A stretch of DNA of 64,000 nt from Paenibacillus oceani (GCF_014705615.1 NZ_JACXJA010000026.1:1-64000); one strand, 5' to 3'. Counted from the first letter of the stretch, positions 51,546 through 60,317 are shown. Notes: a model not told the origin generated them from the sequence alone. A program made the numbers and translations.

Positions 51546-52340
51546 TTAGGCTTTGGCAAGCAGCGGAAACAGCGGTCCGCGAATCGGCTCGCCGACAACC
51601 AGACCTTGCTCGTTCGTCATCACATGGCTGGCGCCGTTGTATGTCGTACCGTCTTTCATGTAAATGGTGGCGAGTACCCGGCGCGGCTTATCGGTCTGAT
51701 TGGCGTGAGCATAGTGAAACGTCAATCCGTCGTGAAACGTGCAGCTCCCCGCTTTGAGCGGCACGATGACAGGCCGTTGATTCTCCAGTTCCGTTCCTTT
51801 GACATACTCGAAGATGTCGACAGGATCTACCAAGCTTATATTTTTCAGCTTGCCGGCCGTATGCGATTTCGGTATGAACATCATGCAGCCGTTTCGCTCG
51901 TCCACGTCGTCAAGGGTTAGCCATATCGAGAGCGCACCTGTTTCGTTCATCGGCCATTTGACCGTATCCTGATGCCAAGGAGTAGGCTTCGAGTCGCCTG
52001 GCATTTTCCAAAGCAAATGATCGTGGAACAAACGGATTCCGCTCGCCTCGGTCAAACGCATCGCGATCGACGCAAGCCGCGGGTGGAGCGAATATTTGGC
52101 CATTCCGCCGTGGTCCCGCCATACGTTTACTTTTTGGTTCAATACCTTATAGTAAGCGCCCCCATCCTGATCCGTCCTGACGGAATGCTTCGATTCCGTG
52201 GTCATCGCTTCAGTGGCATATTCCCGCAGTTCCTCGAGTTCCTCCGCCGTCAGTACGTTGTCGATCTGCACAAAGCCGTTTTCTTTGTAAAATTCCACTT
52301 TTTCCTGCGTTACCCACTGATCCGTCTTTTCCGCCAACAC
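51546..52340 (-). CDS. Phytanoyl-CoA dioxygenase (PhyH)-family oxygenase
   Basis: A 264-residue Fe(II)/2-oxoglutarate oxygenase. VTQEKVEFYKENGFVQIDNV is the typical family start; metal ligands are H and D in TPWHQDTVKWP and the distal H in FHDGLTFHYAHANQT, with R in PRRVLATIYM for 2-oxoglutarate. The substrate is unknown. Divergent from an AraC gene (174 bp apart) that probably controls it. Confidence 0.9.
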   Translation of the reverse strand: MLAEKTDQWVTQEKVEFYKENGFVQIDNVLTAEELEELREYATEAMTTESKHSVRTDQDGGAYYKVLNQKVNVWRDHGGMAKYSLHPRLASIAMRLTEASGIRLFHDHLLWKMPGDSKPTPWHQDTVKWPMNETGALSIWLTLDDVDERNGCMMFIPKSHTAGKLKNISLVDPVDIFEYVKGTELENQRPVIVPLKAGSCTFHDGLTFHYAHANQTDKPRRVLATIYMKDGTTYNGASHVMTNEQGLVVGEPIRGPLFPLLAKA

Positions 52341-52514
52341 GATCGCATCCTTTCATCCATCAAGTCTGGTTTCTGAATCAAACATATCATGCGGCGAAGC
52401 GGGCGACTTGGCGAATTTGCTGCAAAACATGGGATATTTTCTACACTATTCCGCGATGCAGGGTGCTACAATAGGAACAAACTCCTTGAACGTTTCGCTG
52501 GCGGAGGGATCACG

Positions 52515-53429
52515 ATGATTTACTACACGAAAGAGCATTTTCTGGAAAGCCCGGATTTTCCGTTTCATATTGCGCCTTACGAGTTTCACTCGAACGCAAT
52601 TGCGCCGCATAAGCATGAATTCATTGAATGCGTTTTCGTTGCCGAAGGCGAGGGCGAGCATATTTACCAGGGGGAAACCTATCCGATCGCCAGAGGCGAT
52701 TTTTTCGTCATCGAGCCGCAGGCGGAACACGGTTACCGGGTGACGGGCAGTGTGCCGATGGTAGTATACAATATATTGTTTCTGCCGGAGTTGCTTGAAG
52801 TTGAGCTTCGCCAGCTGTCGCAGGTCACTCCGTTTATCCGTTTTTTCTATCTGGAGCCGATGATTCGCGTTTCTTCGGAATTTCAATATCACTTGAAGCT
52901 GACGGTGAACGAAGGGCTGGAGACGAAGTTTGTGCTCGACAGGATCGTAGGCGAGTATGGAAAAAAAGAATTGGGTTACCGGTTGTGCGTCAAAGCGATG
53001 CTGATGGAGTTGTTCATCTCCTTAAGCCGATGGTACGAGAAACGGGTGTCCGAGCCTCTGTCTGCTGTGCGGGACGAAAAATCGGTGATGGCATGGGTGT
53101 GCGAGTTCACCAAGCTTCATTATGCGCAGCCGATTATGATGGAGCAAATCTACCAGATGTGCGGCATGAGCGCGGCGGCTTTTACCGCCAAGTTCAAGCA
53201 ATATGCGGGGAAAACGTTCATGGAATACCGCAACGAGGTGCGAATCGGCATGGCGTGCGAGCTGCTTCGCAGCTCCGGCGATAAAATCATCCATATCGCG
53301 CAGGAGGTCGGCTTTAACGATTTGAGCCATTTTAATAAAGCGTTCAAGCAATTGACGGGTAAGACACCGGGGCAGTACCGCTCGAAGGCTCTGACCTCCG
53401 GGAACAGGTCTTCCTATCACAACTATTAA
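52515..53429 (+). CDS. AraC-family transcriptional regulator
   Basis: A 304-residue protein. ATG 52515 has GGAGGGATCACG before it. The N-terminal cupin (APHKHEFIECVFVAEGEGEH .. GDFFVIEPQAEHGYRV) senses a ligand; the C-terminal double helix-turn-helix is IMMEQIYQMCGMSAAAFTAK and IHIAQEVGFNDLSHFNKAFK. Divergent from the PhyH oxygenase gene, its likely target. Confidence 0.93.
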   Translation: MIYYTKEHFLESPDFPFHIAPYEFHSNAIAPHKHEFIECVFVAEGEGEHIYQGETYPIARGDFFVIEPQAEHGYRVTGSVPMVVYNILFLPELLEVELRQLSQVTPFIRFFYLEPMIRVSSEFQYHLKLTVNEGLETKFVLDRIVGEYGKKELGYRLCVKAMLMELFISLSRWYEKRVSEPLSAVRDEKSVMAWVCEFTKLHYAQPIMMEQIYQMCGMSAAAFTAKFKQYAGKTFMEYRNEVRIGMACELLRSSGDKIIHIAQEVGFNDLSHFNKAFKQLTGKTPGQYRSKALTSGNRSSYHNY

Positions 53430-53529
53430 TTGCCCTGATCGTGCTGTTCCCGCTCAAGTAATGGCAGATATGATTCAAGCAATAATGCGTGTCAGGCCAA
53501 TATTCAGTTTAATCGGGAGGGGAGATTGT

Positions 53530-53964
53530 TTGAAAAGAGTTGATGTGGCGAGTGCCCTAATTTTTGACGAAACATCAGAAAGTGTTTTGATGGTACGGAA
53601 TAAAAGGGGAAGTACCTCCGATTGGAGTTTGCCTGGTGGGGCGGTAGAACCTAGAGAAACATTGGAACATGCCGCTATTAGGGAGACAAAGGAAGAAGCT
53701 GGCGTCGATATAGAGGTAACAGGTCTTTACTCGGTAAGAGAAGCATTTTTTACTGGAGTTGGACATCACGCCTTACTATTCACCTTTACGGCATCAATCA
53801 TTAATGGAGAACTAGGAAGTCTAGACCCCGATCATGAGATTGTAGAAGTAAGGTGGATTGATATTTCAACCGCAAATTTTATTTTTTCAAAGTTATCAGT
53901 CCCGATGTTAATTGTGCCCCAGAGTAAACTTCCTTCAATTTATTCTTTTCATGGAAATGTTTAA
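53530..53964 (+). CDS. Nudix hydrolase
   Basis: A 144-residue protein from TTG 53530 (GGGAGGGGAGA upstream). The Nudix box GGAVEPRETLEHAAIRETKE followed by EAGV is complete. Resembles MutT/ADP-ribose-type housecleaning hydrolases; the substrate is not known. Single gene followed by element copy N. Confidence 0.87.
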   Translation: MKRVDVASALIFDETSESVLMVRNKRGSTSDWSLPGGAVEPRETLEHAAIRETKEEAGVDIEVTGLYSVREAFFTGVGHHALLFTFTASIINGELGSLDPDHEIVEVRWIDISTANFIFSKLSVPMLIVPQSKLPSIYSFHGNV

Positions 53965-53989
53965 AGGTTCATATTTCGGCGACAAACAG

Positions 53990-54065
53990 CTTCACAAACG
54001 GGTACGATAACTTGATTGATCCCCGGCGGAAGCCGGTCAAAATTTCTGAATTTAAGGCGGCAGTT
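53990..54065 (+). repeat. Intergenic triple-hairpin element, copy N (degenerate centre)
   Basis: CACAAACGGGTACGATAACT (left), CCCGGCGGAAGCCGGTC (altered centre), AAGGCGGCAG (right remnant). No gene is seen between here and 54233. Confidence 0.6.
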
Positions 54066-54233
54066 GCATCGGCTGGGGCAGTTTGCCCAACCTTAATGTC
54101 TTCAAAAAAGCCAGATTTCCACTTGAACCTTACGTAACGTAATGATTTATATTAAATGTAACACAAGAATGAAACGCGAGCCAACGGCTAAAAGAATCGA
54201 CCCAAATCAATTCGAAATCGGAGGAGAAACGAC

Positions 54234-54803
54234 ATGAGAAAACTCGTATTGTTCATGCATGTGTCGCTGGACGGATATGCGTCGGATTCGAACGGAGGAC
54301 TCGATTGGATTCCGTACAACGAGGAATTAGAGAAATACGCCGAGGAGATCGTAGCCGAAGTCGGAGCTCCCGTTTACGGACGCACGACGTATCACATGAT
54401 GGAGAGCTACTGGCCCAAGGTGCTGGACAATCCGAATGCGTCGAGGCATGATATGGAGCATGCCAAATGGCTGCAGGATGTTAAGAAGATCGTCATTTCC
54501 GGCACGATGGACAAGGTGGAATGGAACAATACAATGCTGATCAAGGATAATATCGCCGAGGAAATCAAGGCACTCAAGGAGCAGCCTGGAAAAAATCTCG
54601 TTATCTTCGGCAGTCCGGGAGCGGCGAAGACGCTGCTTAAGCTCGGTCTGATCGACGAATTCCTGCTTACCATTTGTCCGGTCGTCCTGGGCGGAGGAAA
54701 ATCGGTATTCGACGACGGCGGCGAGAAAATCAGGCTCAAGCTGCTGTCCAGCCGAACGCTCAAGTCGGGCATTATCGCGGCCCGCTATGAGTTGGAGAAA
54801 TAG
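54234..54803 (+). CDS. Dihydrofolate-reductase-fold protein (RibD C-terminal domain family)
   Basis: A 189-residue protein; GGAGGAG precedes the ATG. MRKLVLFMHVSLDGYASDSN, VYGRTTYHMMESYW, LVIFGSPGAAKTLLKLGLID, and LLTICPVVLGGGKSVFDDGG show the YyaP/YwjB/RibD_C pattern. A functional reductase activity is not established for this family. Related to, but not a close copy of, the gene at 25601. Followed 14 bases later by element copy O. Confidence 0.88.
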   Translation: MRKLVLFMHVSLDGYASDSNGGLDWIPYNEELEKYAEEIVAEVGAPVYGRTTYHMMESYWPKVLDNPNASRHDMEHAKWLQDVKKIVISGTMDKVEWNNTMLIKDNIAEEIKALKEQPGKNLVIFGSPGAAKTLLKLGLIDEFLLTICPVVLGGGKSVFDDGGEKIRLKLLSSRTLKSGIIAARYELEK

Positions 54804-54817
54804 CCGCACACAAGGTG

Positions 54818-54912
54818 TTCCGCTCACGGAGGCTATAGTTAAAATTAAACGCAACGGCAGCCGGCCAGATGATCGGCTGCCGTTTTTATTAAGCTAACGG
54901 GTAGACTAGCGT
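54818..54912 (+). repeat. Intergenic triple-hairpin element, copy O
   Basis: CGCTCACGGAGGCTATAGTT, centre GCAACGGCAGCCGGCC / ATCGGCTGCCGTTTTTATT (stem plus T run), right AAGCTAACGGGTAGACTAGC. Confidence 0.85.
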
Positions 54913-54996
54913 ATAAATCATACTTTTTTGGAAGGGGATTACTTTTTCGGAACGAATATAAACACTTGTTATCGTCATTTGGAAACAGGAGGGATA

Positions 54997-55716
54997 ATGT
55001 GTATGAGAAGCAAGCCGATTGTGTTAGTGTTGGGTGTTTTCCATTTTCGCTATGTTGAAGACATCCTTGAACCCTATCGTCAGAAAGAAATTCAAGAATT
55101 GGTACAGCGAATCACGGAGTTCCGTCCGACGAAAGTTTGTGTGGAGAAAGTTGCCGAGCGAAACGATGAGCTAAATGTAGAATATCGGAAATATCTTTCA
55201 GGGGATTTAGAACTGCCAGCAAATGAGATTCAACAACTAGGGTTTCGCATTGCCCACAATCTCGGACACGAGAACATTTATGCAACGGATTGGATGCACC
55301 TTGAATAGGCTGATATTGATTTGTTGGAACGCGGCTTTGAAGAAGCAGAAATAAATCAACCTGAGTTAGCCAAAGAAGCAGAAGAACACACGGAACAACT
55401 GCGTAAGATGTACAAGCCTGGTACAGTGTTGGAAATGATTCGATCGCACAACGATGAGGAGCTAAATGCTTTTGATCATCAATATTATATTCGATATAGA
55501 GCACGCTTGGGTGATTATCCTGATTACATAGGTCCATTTTGGTTGCGTTGGTGGTATCGGAGAAACTTAATCATATTCTCCAACATTGCTAGATTGGCTA
55601 CGGAAGATGATCGAATTTTGGTTATTTATGGAAGTGGTCATAATTATTTACTTAAGCAATTCATCCATGAGAGCGGATTGTTTGAAGTGGAACACATTGA
55701 TAAGTATCTTGAATAA
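54997..55716 (+). pseudogene. DUF5694-like protein with in-frame TAG
   Basis: From ATG 54997 (ACAGGAGGG upstream): PIVLVLGVFHFRYVEDILEP, KVCVEKVAERNDELNVEYRK, then YATDWMHLE and a TAG at 55306-55308. The same frame continues at once to 55716 with AEEHTEQLRKMYKPGTVLEM and ILVIYGSGHNYLLKQFIHES, so a single nonsense codon splits a 240-codon gene. The G-x-x-H start, E-K motif and G-S-G-H near the end resemble DUF5694/TraB-like putative metal-dependent proteins of unknown function. A clean stop-codon substitution with no other damage suggests recent loss, or suppression. Confidence 0.75.
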
Positions 55717-55756
55717 GAAAACAGCCTATCTGCCTTACAATTTCGGCATCAATACT

Positions 55757-55851
55757 TATTCAACTAACGGATACTATAGCTCAATTACACAAGACGGCAA
55801 CCGGTACTCGATCGGCTGCCGTTTTCTGGTTGAAGTAACGGGCAAGGGATA
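55757..55851 (+). repeat. Intergenic triple-hairpin element, copy P
   Basis: TTCAACTAACGGATACTATA followed by GCTCAATT, centre GACGGCAACCGG / ATCGGCTGCCGTTTTCT, right TTGAAGTAACGGGCAAGGAT. Confidence 0.85.
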
Positions 55852-56025
55852 ATTCGAATCTCAGTATAAAAAAAATAAAATGATGTACTCCCTAATTATT
55901 GCAACACAACTATGGATATAATTGGCAAGGATGATTCAATGTGAGGAAGTATAGGGGATATCATGGCTTATTGTACAGGTAACCATGAGTCTTTAAAATC
56001 AATTACTCGAGGGGGCAGAGGTGAA

Positions 56026-57033
56026 ATGATGATCGAACAATTGGAGAGGACTCTGACAGATTACGAAAAAGAGAGCTTCTTGTGCGGCAATATCCTTATT
56101 ACACAAGGATATAAGGAATTATTGAATCGATCTTTCGGACAAGCGAGCGTTCAGCTAAGCGTTCCCAATACAGTTGATACCAAATTCCATATTGCATCCG
56201 TTACGAAAATGTTCATTTCCGCTGCATCTCTTATGTTAGTCGAGCAAGGGCTTATTGATCTAGATGAGCATCCCGGAACCTATTTCGAACGTTTCAAGGT
56301 ACTTCATCCGAATATTCGAATCCGTCACTTGCTGAGCAATTCGTCCGGTCTGCATGATATCTATGCAGTCTCGGCTTTACGATTTGAGATGAGTCAATTA
56401 ATCATAGAAAAAAAAGATTTTATCGATTACCTGGTTCATTTGCCTCAAAATTTTCAACCTGGTGAACGATGGAACTACAGCAGTACGGGATTTATAATGA
56501 TGGGATATATCTTTGAGATAGTAACAGGAATGTCATTTGAGCAATTGCTTAGAACTCTCTTTTTCTCTCCATTAGGGATGAAAGCAACGGGTGTCGATTA
56601 CCCCAGGAAGGTGAACCCAGGCCGTGCTTACGGGCATTCCATGGATAACGGCAAAATGATCAATGCCGAAAATGACCGTTTGAGTGAAATCGTAGATGCG
56701 CCGGGCGAATTGTATTCCACGACTCGTGATCTGGACAAGTGGTGCGACGCCTTATTCAAAGGAAAATTACTTTCGCAGGAATCATTGCGTAAGTTGTTTA
56801 CCCCTTACTATACCACGACGTTTGATCCGAATTTACAATATGGACTCGGCTGGTTTCTGGGATCAGATTTTCAATCGATTAGGGGAGGGACACCGGGGTT
56901 TCGATCGGAAATCTGGTATTATCCTGCTCTAGATTTACGGATCATCATGCTCTGGAATTTTGAAAAAGTGAACTCTCAACATTTATTTCAAAAGCTAAAA
57001 CCATCCCTGATAAATATTAAAGCTGTGAATTGA
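56026..57033 (+). CDS. Serine beta-lactamase-fold hydrolase (class C/esterase-like)
   Basis: A 335-residue protein; ATG 56026 has AGAGGTG upstream. Catalytic motifs: SVTK (S-x-x-K) in KFHIASVTKMFISAASLMLV, and YSSTG (Y-x-S/N) in RWNYSSTGFIMMGYI; HLLSNSSGLHD is the usual following helix. No signal peptide is seen, so it is probably an intracellular esterase/peptidase rather than a secreted beta-lactamase. Single gene, with a degenerate element copy after it. Confidence 0.88.
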   Translation: MMIEQLERTLTDYEKESFLCGNILITQGYKELLNRSFGQASVQLSVPNTVDTKFHIASVTKMFISAASLMLVEQGLIDLDEHPGTYFERFKVLHPNIRIRHLLSNSSGLHDIYAVSALRFEMSQLIIEKKDFIDYLVHLPQNFQPGERWNYSSTGFIMMGYIFEIVTGMSFEQLLRTLFFSPLGMKATGVDYPRKVNPGRAYGHSMDNGKMINAENDRLSEIVDAPGELYSTTRDLDKWCDALFKGKLLSQESLRKLFTPYYTTTFDPNLQYGLGWFLGSDFQSIRGGTPGFRSEIWYYPALDLRIIMLWNFEKVNSQHLFQKLKPSLINIKAVN

Positions 57034-57045
57034 GGTTAGCATTGT

Positions 57046-57132
57046 ATTGCGCCCTCCTACGACGGATACGATTGTGCAACGCTGAAAGGGCTACCGCATG
57101 GCGGCCCTTCGCTACGAACGAGTAGGATATTG
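57046..57132 (+). repeat. Intergenic triple-hairpin element, copy Q (divergent)
   Basis: CTACGACGGATACGATTGTG, a different central hairpin GAAAGGGC / GGCCCTTC, and CTACGAACGAGTAGGATATT. Same three-part plan, weaker identity. Confidence 0.45.
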
Positions 57133-57239
57133 GAGTAAATGTGTTGAAATACCTTTTACTGGTTATCTAGTATTTCAGCAACTTTATTGATCGATTATAC
57201 GCGAATTATTCCCAGTCTTATAGGAGGTGATGTTTTCGG

Positions 57240-58934
57240 ATGTTTATCGATCTGGATGTCCATCCCCACTCTAACAGGATGGCAATTTTGCAGCTTCTAT
57301 CGAACGGCAGTAAAAATATGGTGATTCACGACATCTCTTCGAAAAGCATAGTCAGTGAGGTAGGCCCGCATTTTATTCCTCAAGGTCCACGGTTTTCTCC
57401 TGACGGTCATCGAATTTCGTTTTTTGGAGACGGAAATATCTATTTTCATGATGTTGTAATGCGATCGACAACTACTATCGAGAATACTTCAGGCCAACAT
57501 GCCTCTTTTTGTGAATGGTCGCCTGACGGGAACTCTCTCGTTTACAATGCCTATCCAGCGAACAATACAGATAGAAAAATACCCCCAAATATTTACCACA
57601 TCGATCTATTGAGAAATATTAGGCATCAGGTAACCGACAATGATGCGGTAGATCGTTTTCCGCAATGGTCGCCCAATGGTAGATTAGTTGTGTTCCACAG
57701 GCAATATCTCGACTCTCCAAACCCGCTTAAACAAATAATTATTGCAGACATTCAGAAGGGGACTGAATTTATCGTTCCAGGGGATAGTGGCTGCAGTCAC
57801 GAATCAGGACGCTTTTGTTGGTCTGATGACTCTAACTCGTTTTTGATCAAAGAAGTGCAAGCTAATGGTTCCGTGGCTCTAAAGATATTACGAGTTGAAG
57901 ATATGAACCTTTTGTGGTCGATCACATCTCCAGATATAATCGGCGGAGCATTTAGACCGGGGATGAATCAAGTGCTGTGCATGTTCAAGCACGAAATCGC
58001 CGTTTACTCCTTAAATGATCAGACGGCGATTCATAAGATAAGCTTGATCGGGTATTCTCCAATAATGCAAACCCTGCGGGGACCGGCATGGTATGTGGAA
58101 AGGGAGCGCTTATTTTACATAGCTCATAGAGGAAAGCAAGTGCACCAATGGGATTATGCCGACGACTGTCCCTGTATATTTCAAGCTGAAGAATGGCCAA
58201 GACTTAACTACCAGCGCGAAAAATACACGATATTATCCCGAGATGGAAAACAGGTACCAGTGCTTCGTTTAATCCCTGATGAGCCCAAACATCTTGCTGT
58301 GGAATTCATTTTTGGTGGTCCTTCTGCACCGATCGATGAGGGAAACCCAATAATCAGGCATCTATTACATAAGGGATACGAAGTCATTTGTCCAGTTTAT
58401 CGTGGGCAGATTGGAGCTGGTAAAGAACATCAAGAAGCCAACATAGGAGAAATGGGGCGGGCTGATGTATGGGATGTGATGGAGAGCGGCTTGGATTGGA
58501 AACGAAGAACTGGGTATCTCCGTCCGCTTGCTCTGATCGGCTATAGCTATGGTGGATTGTTAACTCTATTGGCTCTTGCCGACAATGCAACGTTATGGGT
58601 TACAGGAATTACTTTATGGGGGGTCACGGATCTGGATCACCTCGGGTTTTACAAGTCTCGAGCCTATCCCTCTGATCCCGAACAGATGGAAACCGAAAAA
58701 AATAGAAGATCTCCACTTATACAAAGCAGCAGAATCCAAAGCCCTTTATTGATGTTTCACGGTGGACAGGATACAACATCCACGAATGAAGAGGTTCAAA
58801 AGATCCAAAACTTGATTCGGGCCAACGGCGTCCCCTGTGAGCTTACGATCTTTCATGACGATACCCATGGTTTGAAGCGTCACAGACAGGAAATGTTTTC
58901 TCAGTTATTTGAATATTTGCAGAAGTATGAATGA
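57240..58934 (+). CDS. S9-family (prolyl oligopeptidase-type) peptidase
   Basis: A 564-residue intact copy; GGAGGTGA lies 9 bases upstream of the ATG. Residues ~1-310 are a TolB/propeller-like domain (GPRFSPDGHRISFFGDGNIY, EWSPDGNSLVYNA, FPQWSPNGRLVVF). Residues ~325-564 are an alpha/beta hydrolase with GYSYGG (Ser nucleophile), HGGQDTTS (Asp) and DDTHG (His). No signal peptide, so it is cytosolic. It acts on short or N-acylated peptides; the substrate is unknown. Paralogue of the frameshifted gene at 889-2587; the two are 56 kb apart and very similar throughout. Confidence 0.92.
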   Translation: MFIDLDVHPHSNRMAILQLLSNGSKNMVIHDISSKSIVSEVGPHFIPQGPRFSPDGHRISFFGDGNIYFHDVVMRSTTTIENTSGQHASFCEWSPDGNSLVYNAYPANNTDRKIPPNIYHIDLLRNIRHQVTDNDAVDRFPQWSPNGRLVVFHRQYLDSPNPLKQIIIADIQKGTEFIVPGDSGCSHESGRFCWSDDSNSFLIKEVQANGSVALKILRVEDMNLLWSITSPDIIGGAFRPGMNQVLCMFKHEIAVYSLNDQTAIHKISLIGYSPIMQTLRGPAWYVERERLFYIAHRGKQVHQWDYADDCPCIFQAEEWPRLNYQREKYTILSRDGKQVPVLRLIPDEPKHLAVEFIFGGPSAPIDEGNPIIRHLLHKGYEVICPVYRGQIGAGKEHQEANIGEMGRADVWDVMESGLDWKRRTGYLRPLALIGYSYGGLLTLLALADNATLWVTGITLWGVTDLDHLGFYKSRAYPSDPEQMETEKNRRSPLIQSSRIQSPLLMFHGGQDTTSTNEEVQKIQNLIRANGVPCELTIFHDDTHGLKRHRQEMFSQLFEYLQKYE

Positions 58935-59145
58935 AGATCATTCTTCTTGTTTGGCTTTAAACTAAACATTCCTGTATAGCCTAAGAAATGGGCTTTGTCA
59001 AAAAAGCTGAGGAGCTTGCTACGGTTTGTCGCTATTGGTTTGGCTGAGTGAGCGGCGATTCGTGGATTGACGCTGCCGCCGCAGATTTGCAAATGGAGTT
59101 TGCAGAAAAGGGAAAATGTCCGTGCCGCTTACCCGTTATCATAAA

Positions 59146-59190
59146 AGGGAAAAACCTGCTGTATAAGTTCCGCAGGTCTTTTCCCTTTAT
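59146..59190. terminator. Long hairpin between S9 peptidase and AraC
   Basis: AAGGGAAAAACCTGC pairs with GCAGGTCTTTTCCCTT (one mismatch) around a 12-base loop. Probably a bidirectional stop signal for the two convergent genes. The rest of 58935-59194 has no gene. Confidence 0.55.
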
Positions 59191-59194
59191 ACGT

Positions 59195-59305
59195 TATTTT
59201 CCAAGTGTGCTAATTTTCTGGTTTGCTGATTCCTCGGCTTCACGCAAAGCGGTATTAATGTCGCTCTTGCCGGCCACTACGTTATCTGAGAAAATGATCC
59301 ACCTT
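59195..59305 (-). pseudogene. Solute-binding protein C-terminal fragment
   Basis: The minus strand reads WIIFSDNVVAGKSDINTALR followed by EAEESANQKISTLGK and a stop, the C-terminal helix of a family 1 sugar-binding protein (compare the DINTALRKAEEEAVQLIKNN end of the gene at 61273). Nothing upstream of about 35 residues remains. It lies just downstream of the AraC gene on the same strand. Confidence 0.65.
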
Positions 59306-59390
59306 GCAAAGAAACACCTAATGACTCTCTTTGTGGCTATACGGCTTTTCTTGATTGCTCCTTAAATGGATGATAAGAATACTTTTGAAA

Positions 59391-60317
59391 TTATTGTTTC
59401 GCGACTCCAGTTCCCGATGCCTTCTCACGTTGCGCATTGCGATATTCGGTCGGAGTCTGGCCTTTAAGTTCCCGGAACACACGAGCGAATGTGCGGAAGG
59501 ATTCGAAACCGACCTCGAAGGCAATCTCGGATACCGGCGTATCTGTTATTGCCAATAGATGGGCGGCGGTCTTGATTCTTAGTTTATGCACAAATTGCAG
59601 GAAATGCTCTCCGGTATACTCTTTGAACAAGCGGCTGACATACGGTGAACTGAGATGAAAATGCTGCGCAACGATTTCTCTCGTGATGGGCTCCTTATAG
59701 TAAACATGAATGTATCGAAGGATTTCCCAGAAAACGGAATTTCCTCTCGTTATCTGCTCTTCTTGCTCCGTGGTTTGTGCGGCTACTAGGCTGCGCAAGA
59801 AGATCAGCAAGGCTTCGGTCAGTTTGCATCGAATGTTCGTCTCTCTTCCAAACGTATCGGAAGGCTGTAGAAATTCACTTTGCAACTCATTCAGCAAAAC
59901 CTGCATCCGGGTGAAGGACTTATCTTCCAGGTAAACATAGGAAGGGTAGCGACTGCCTACCTGATACAAAGTCTTTAGACATTCATCTTCCAGTGCGGAG
60001 CTCGTCAGCAATTGGAGATCGAACATGCAGCAATAGACCTTCGGCGGGTTGCGCCGATCATTCTGGCTCTCGTGCACATGATGCGGGAGATAAAGACAGG
60101 TCGCTCCGGGCTTCATTAAATGGGAATGTCCATTGATGGTCTTGAATCCGCTTCCACTCATTACAAAGGTAAACTCTGCAAATGCATGGTAGTGAGGTTT
60201 GACCCCCCCTGATGAGATACCGGAGCTACCAGTGATTCCGATATAGAACGGAAGCTGTCCACTAGTAAACGGGACAACAGGCTGCTCCTGATACTGTGGC
60301 AAGGGAATCTTCGACAT
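59391..60317 (-). CDS. AraC-family transcriptional regulator
   Basis: A 308-residue protein. ATG 60317 is preferred because AGGAGGACACC lies directly upstream; a frame extension to 60380 has no such site. Cupin sensor HYHAFAEFTFVMSGSGFKTI and C-terminal helix-turn-helix pair ITREIVAQHFHLSSPYVSRL and VSEIAFEVGFESFRTFARVF, ending RELKGQTPTEYRNAQRE. Divergent from the M55 peptidase gene and its solute-binding partner, likely its targets. Confidence 0.93.
   Translation of the reverse strand: MSKIPLPQYQEQPVVPFTSGQLPFYIGITGSSGISSGGVKPHYHAFAEFTFVMSGSGFKTINGHSHLMKPGATCLYLPHHVHESQNDRRNPPKVYCCMFDLQLLTSSALEDECLKTLYQVGSRYPSYVYLEDKSFTRMQVLLNELQSEFLQPSDTFGRETNIRCKLTEALLIFLRSLVAAQTTEQEEQITRGNSVFWEILRYIHVYYKEPITREIVAQHFHLSSPYVSRLFKEYTGEHFLQFVHKLRIKTAAHLLAITDTPVSEIAFEVGFESFRTFARVFRELKGQTPTEYRNAQREKASGTGVAKQ

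Noticed and set aside
6105-57132. Repeat copies as integron attC sites
   Set aside because: The outer motifs are direct repeats (CTAACGG on both sides) rather than the inverted RYYYAAC..GTTRRRY cores of attC, genes keep their own promoters and binding sites, and no integron integrase is in the window.
6105-57132. Repeat copies as a CRISPR array
   Set aside because: Copies are kilobases apart with genes between them, vary in sequence, and no cas genes are present.
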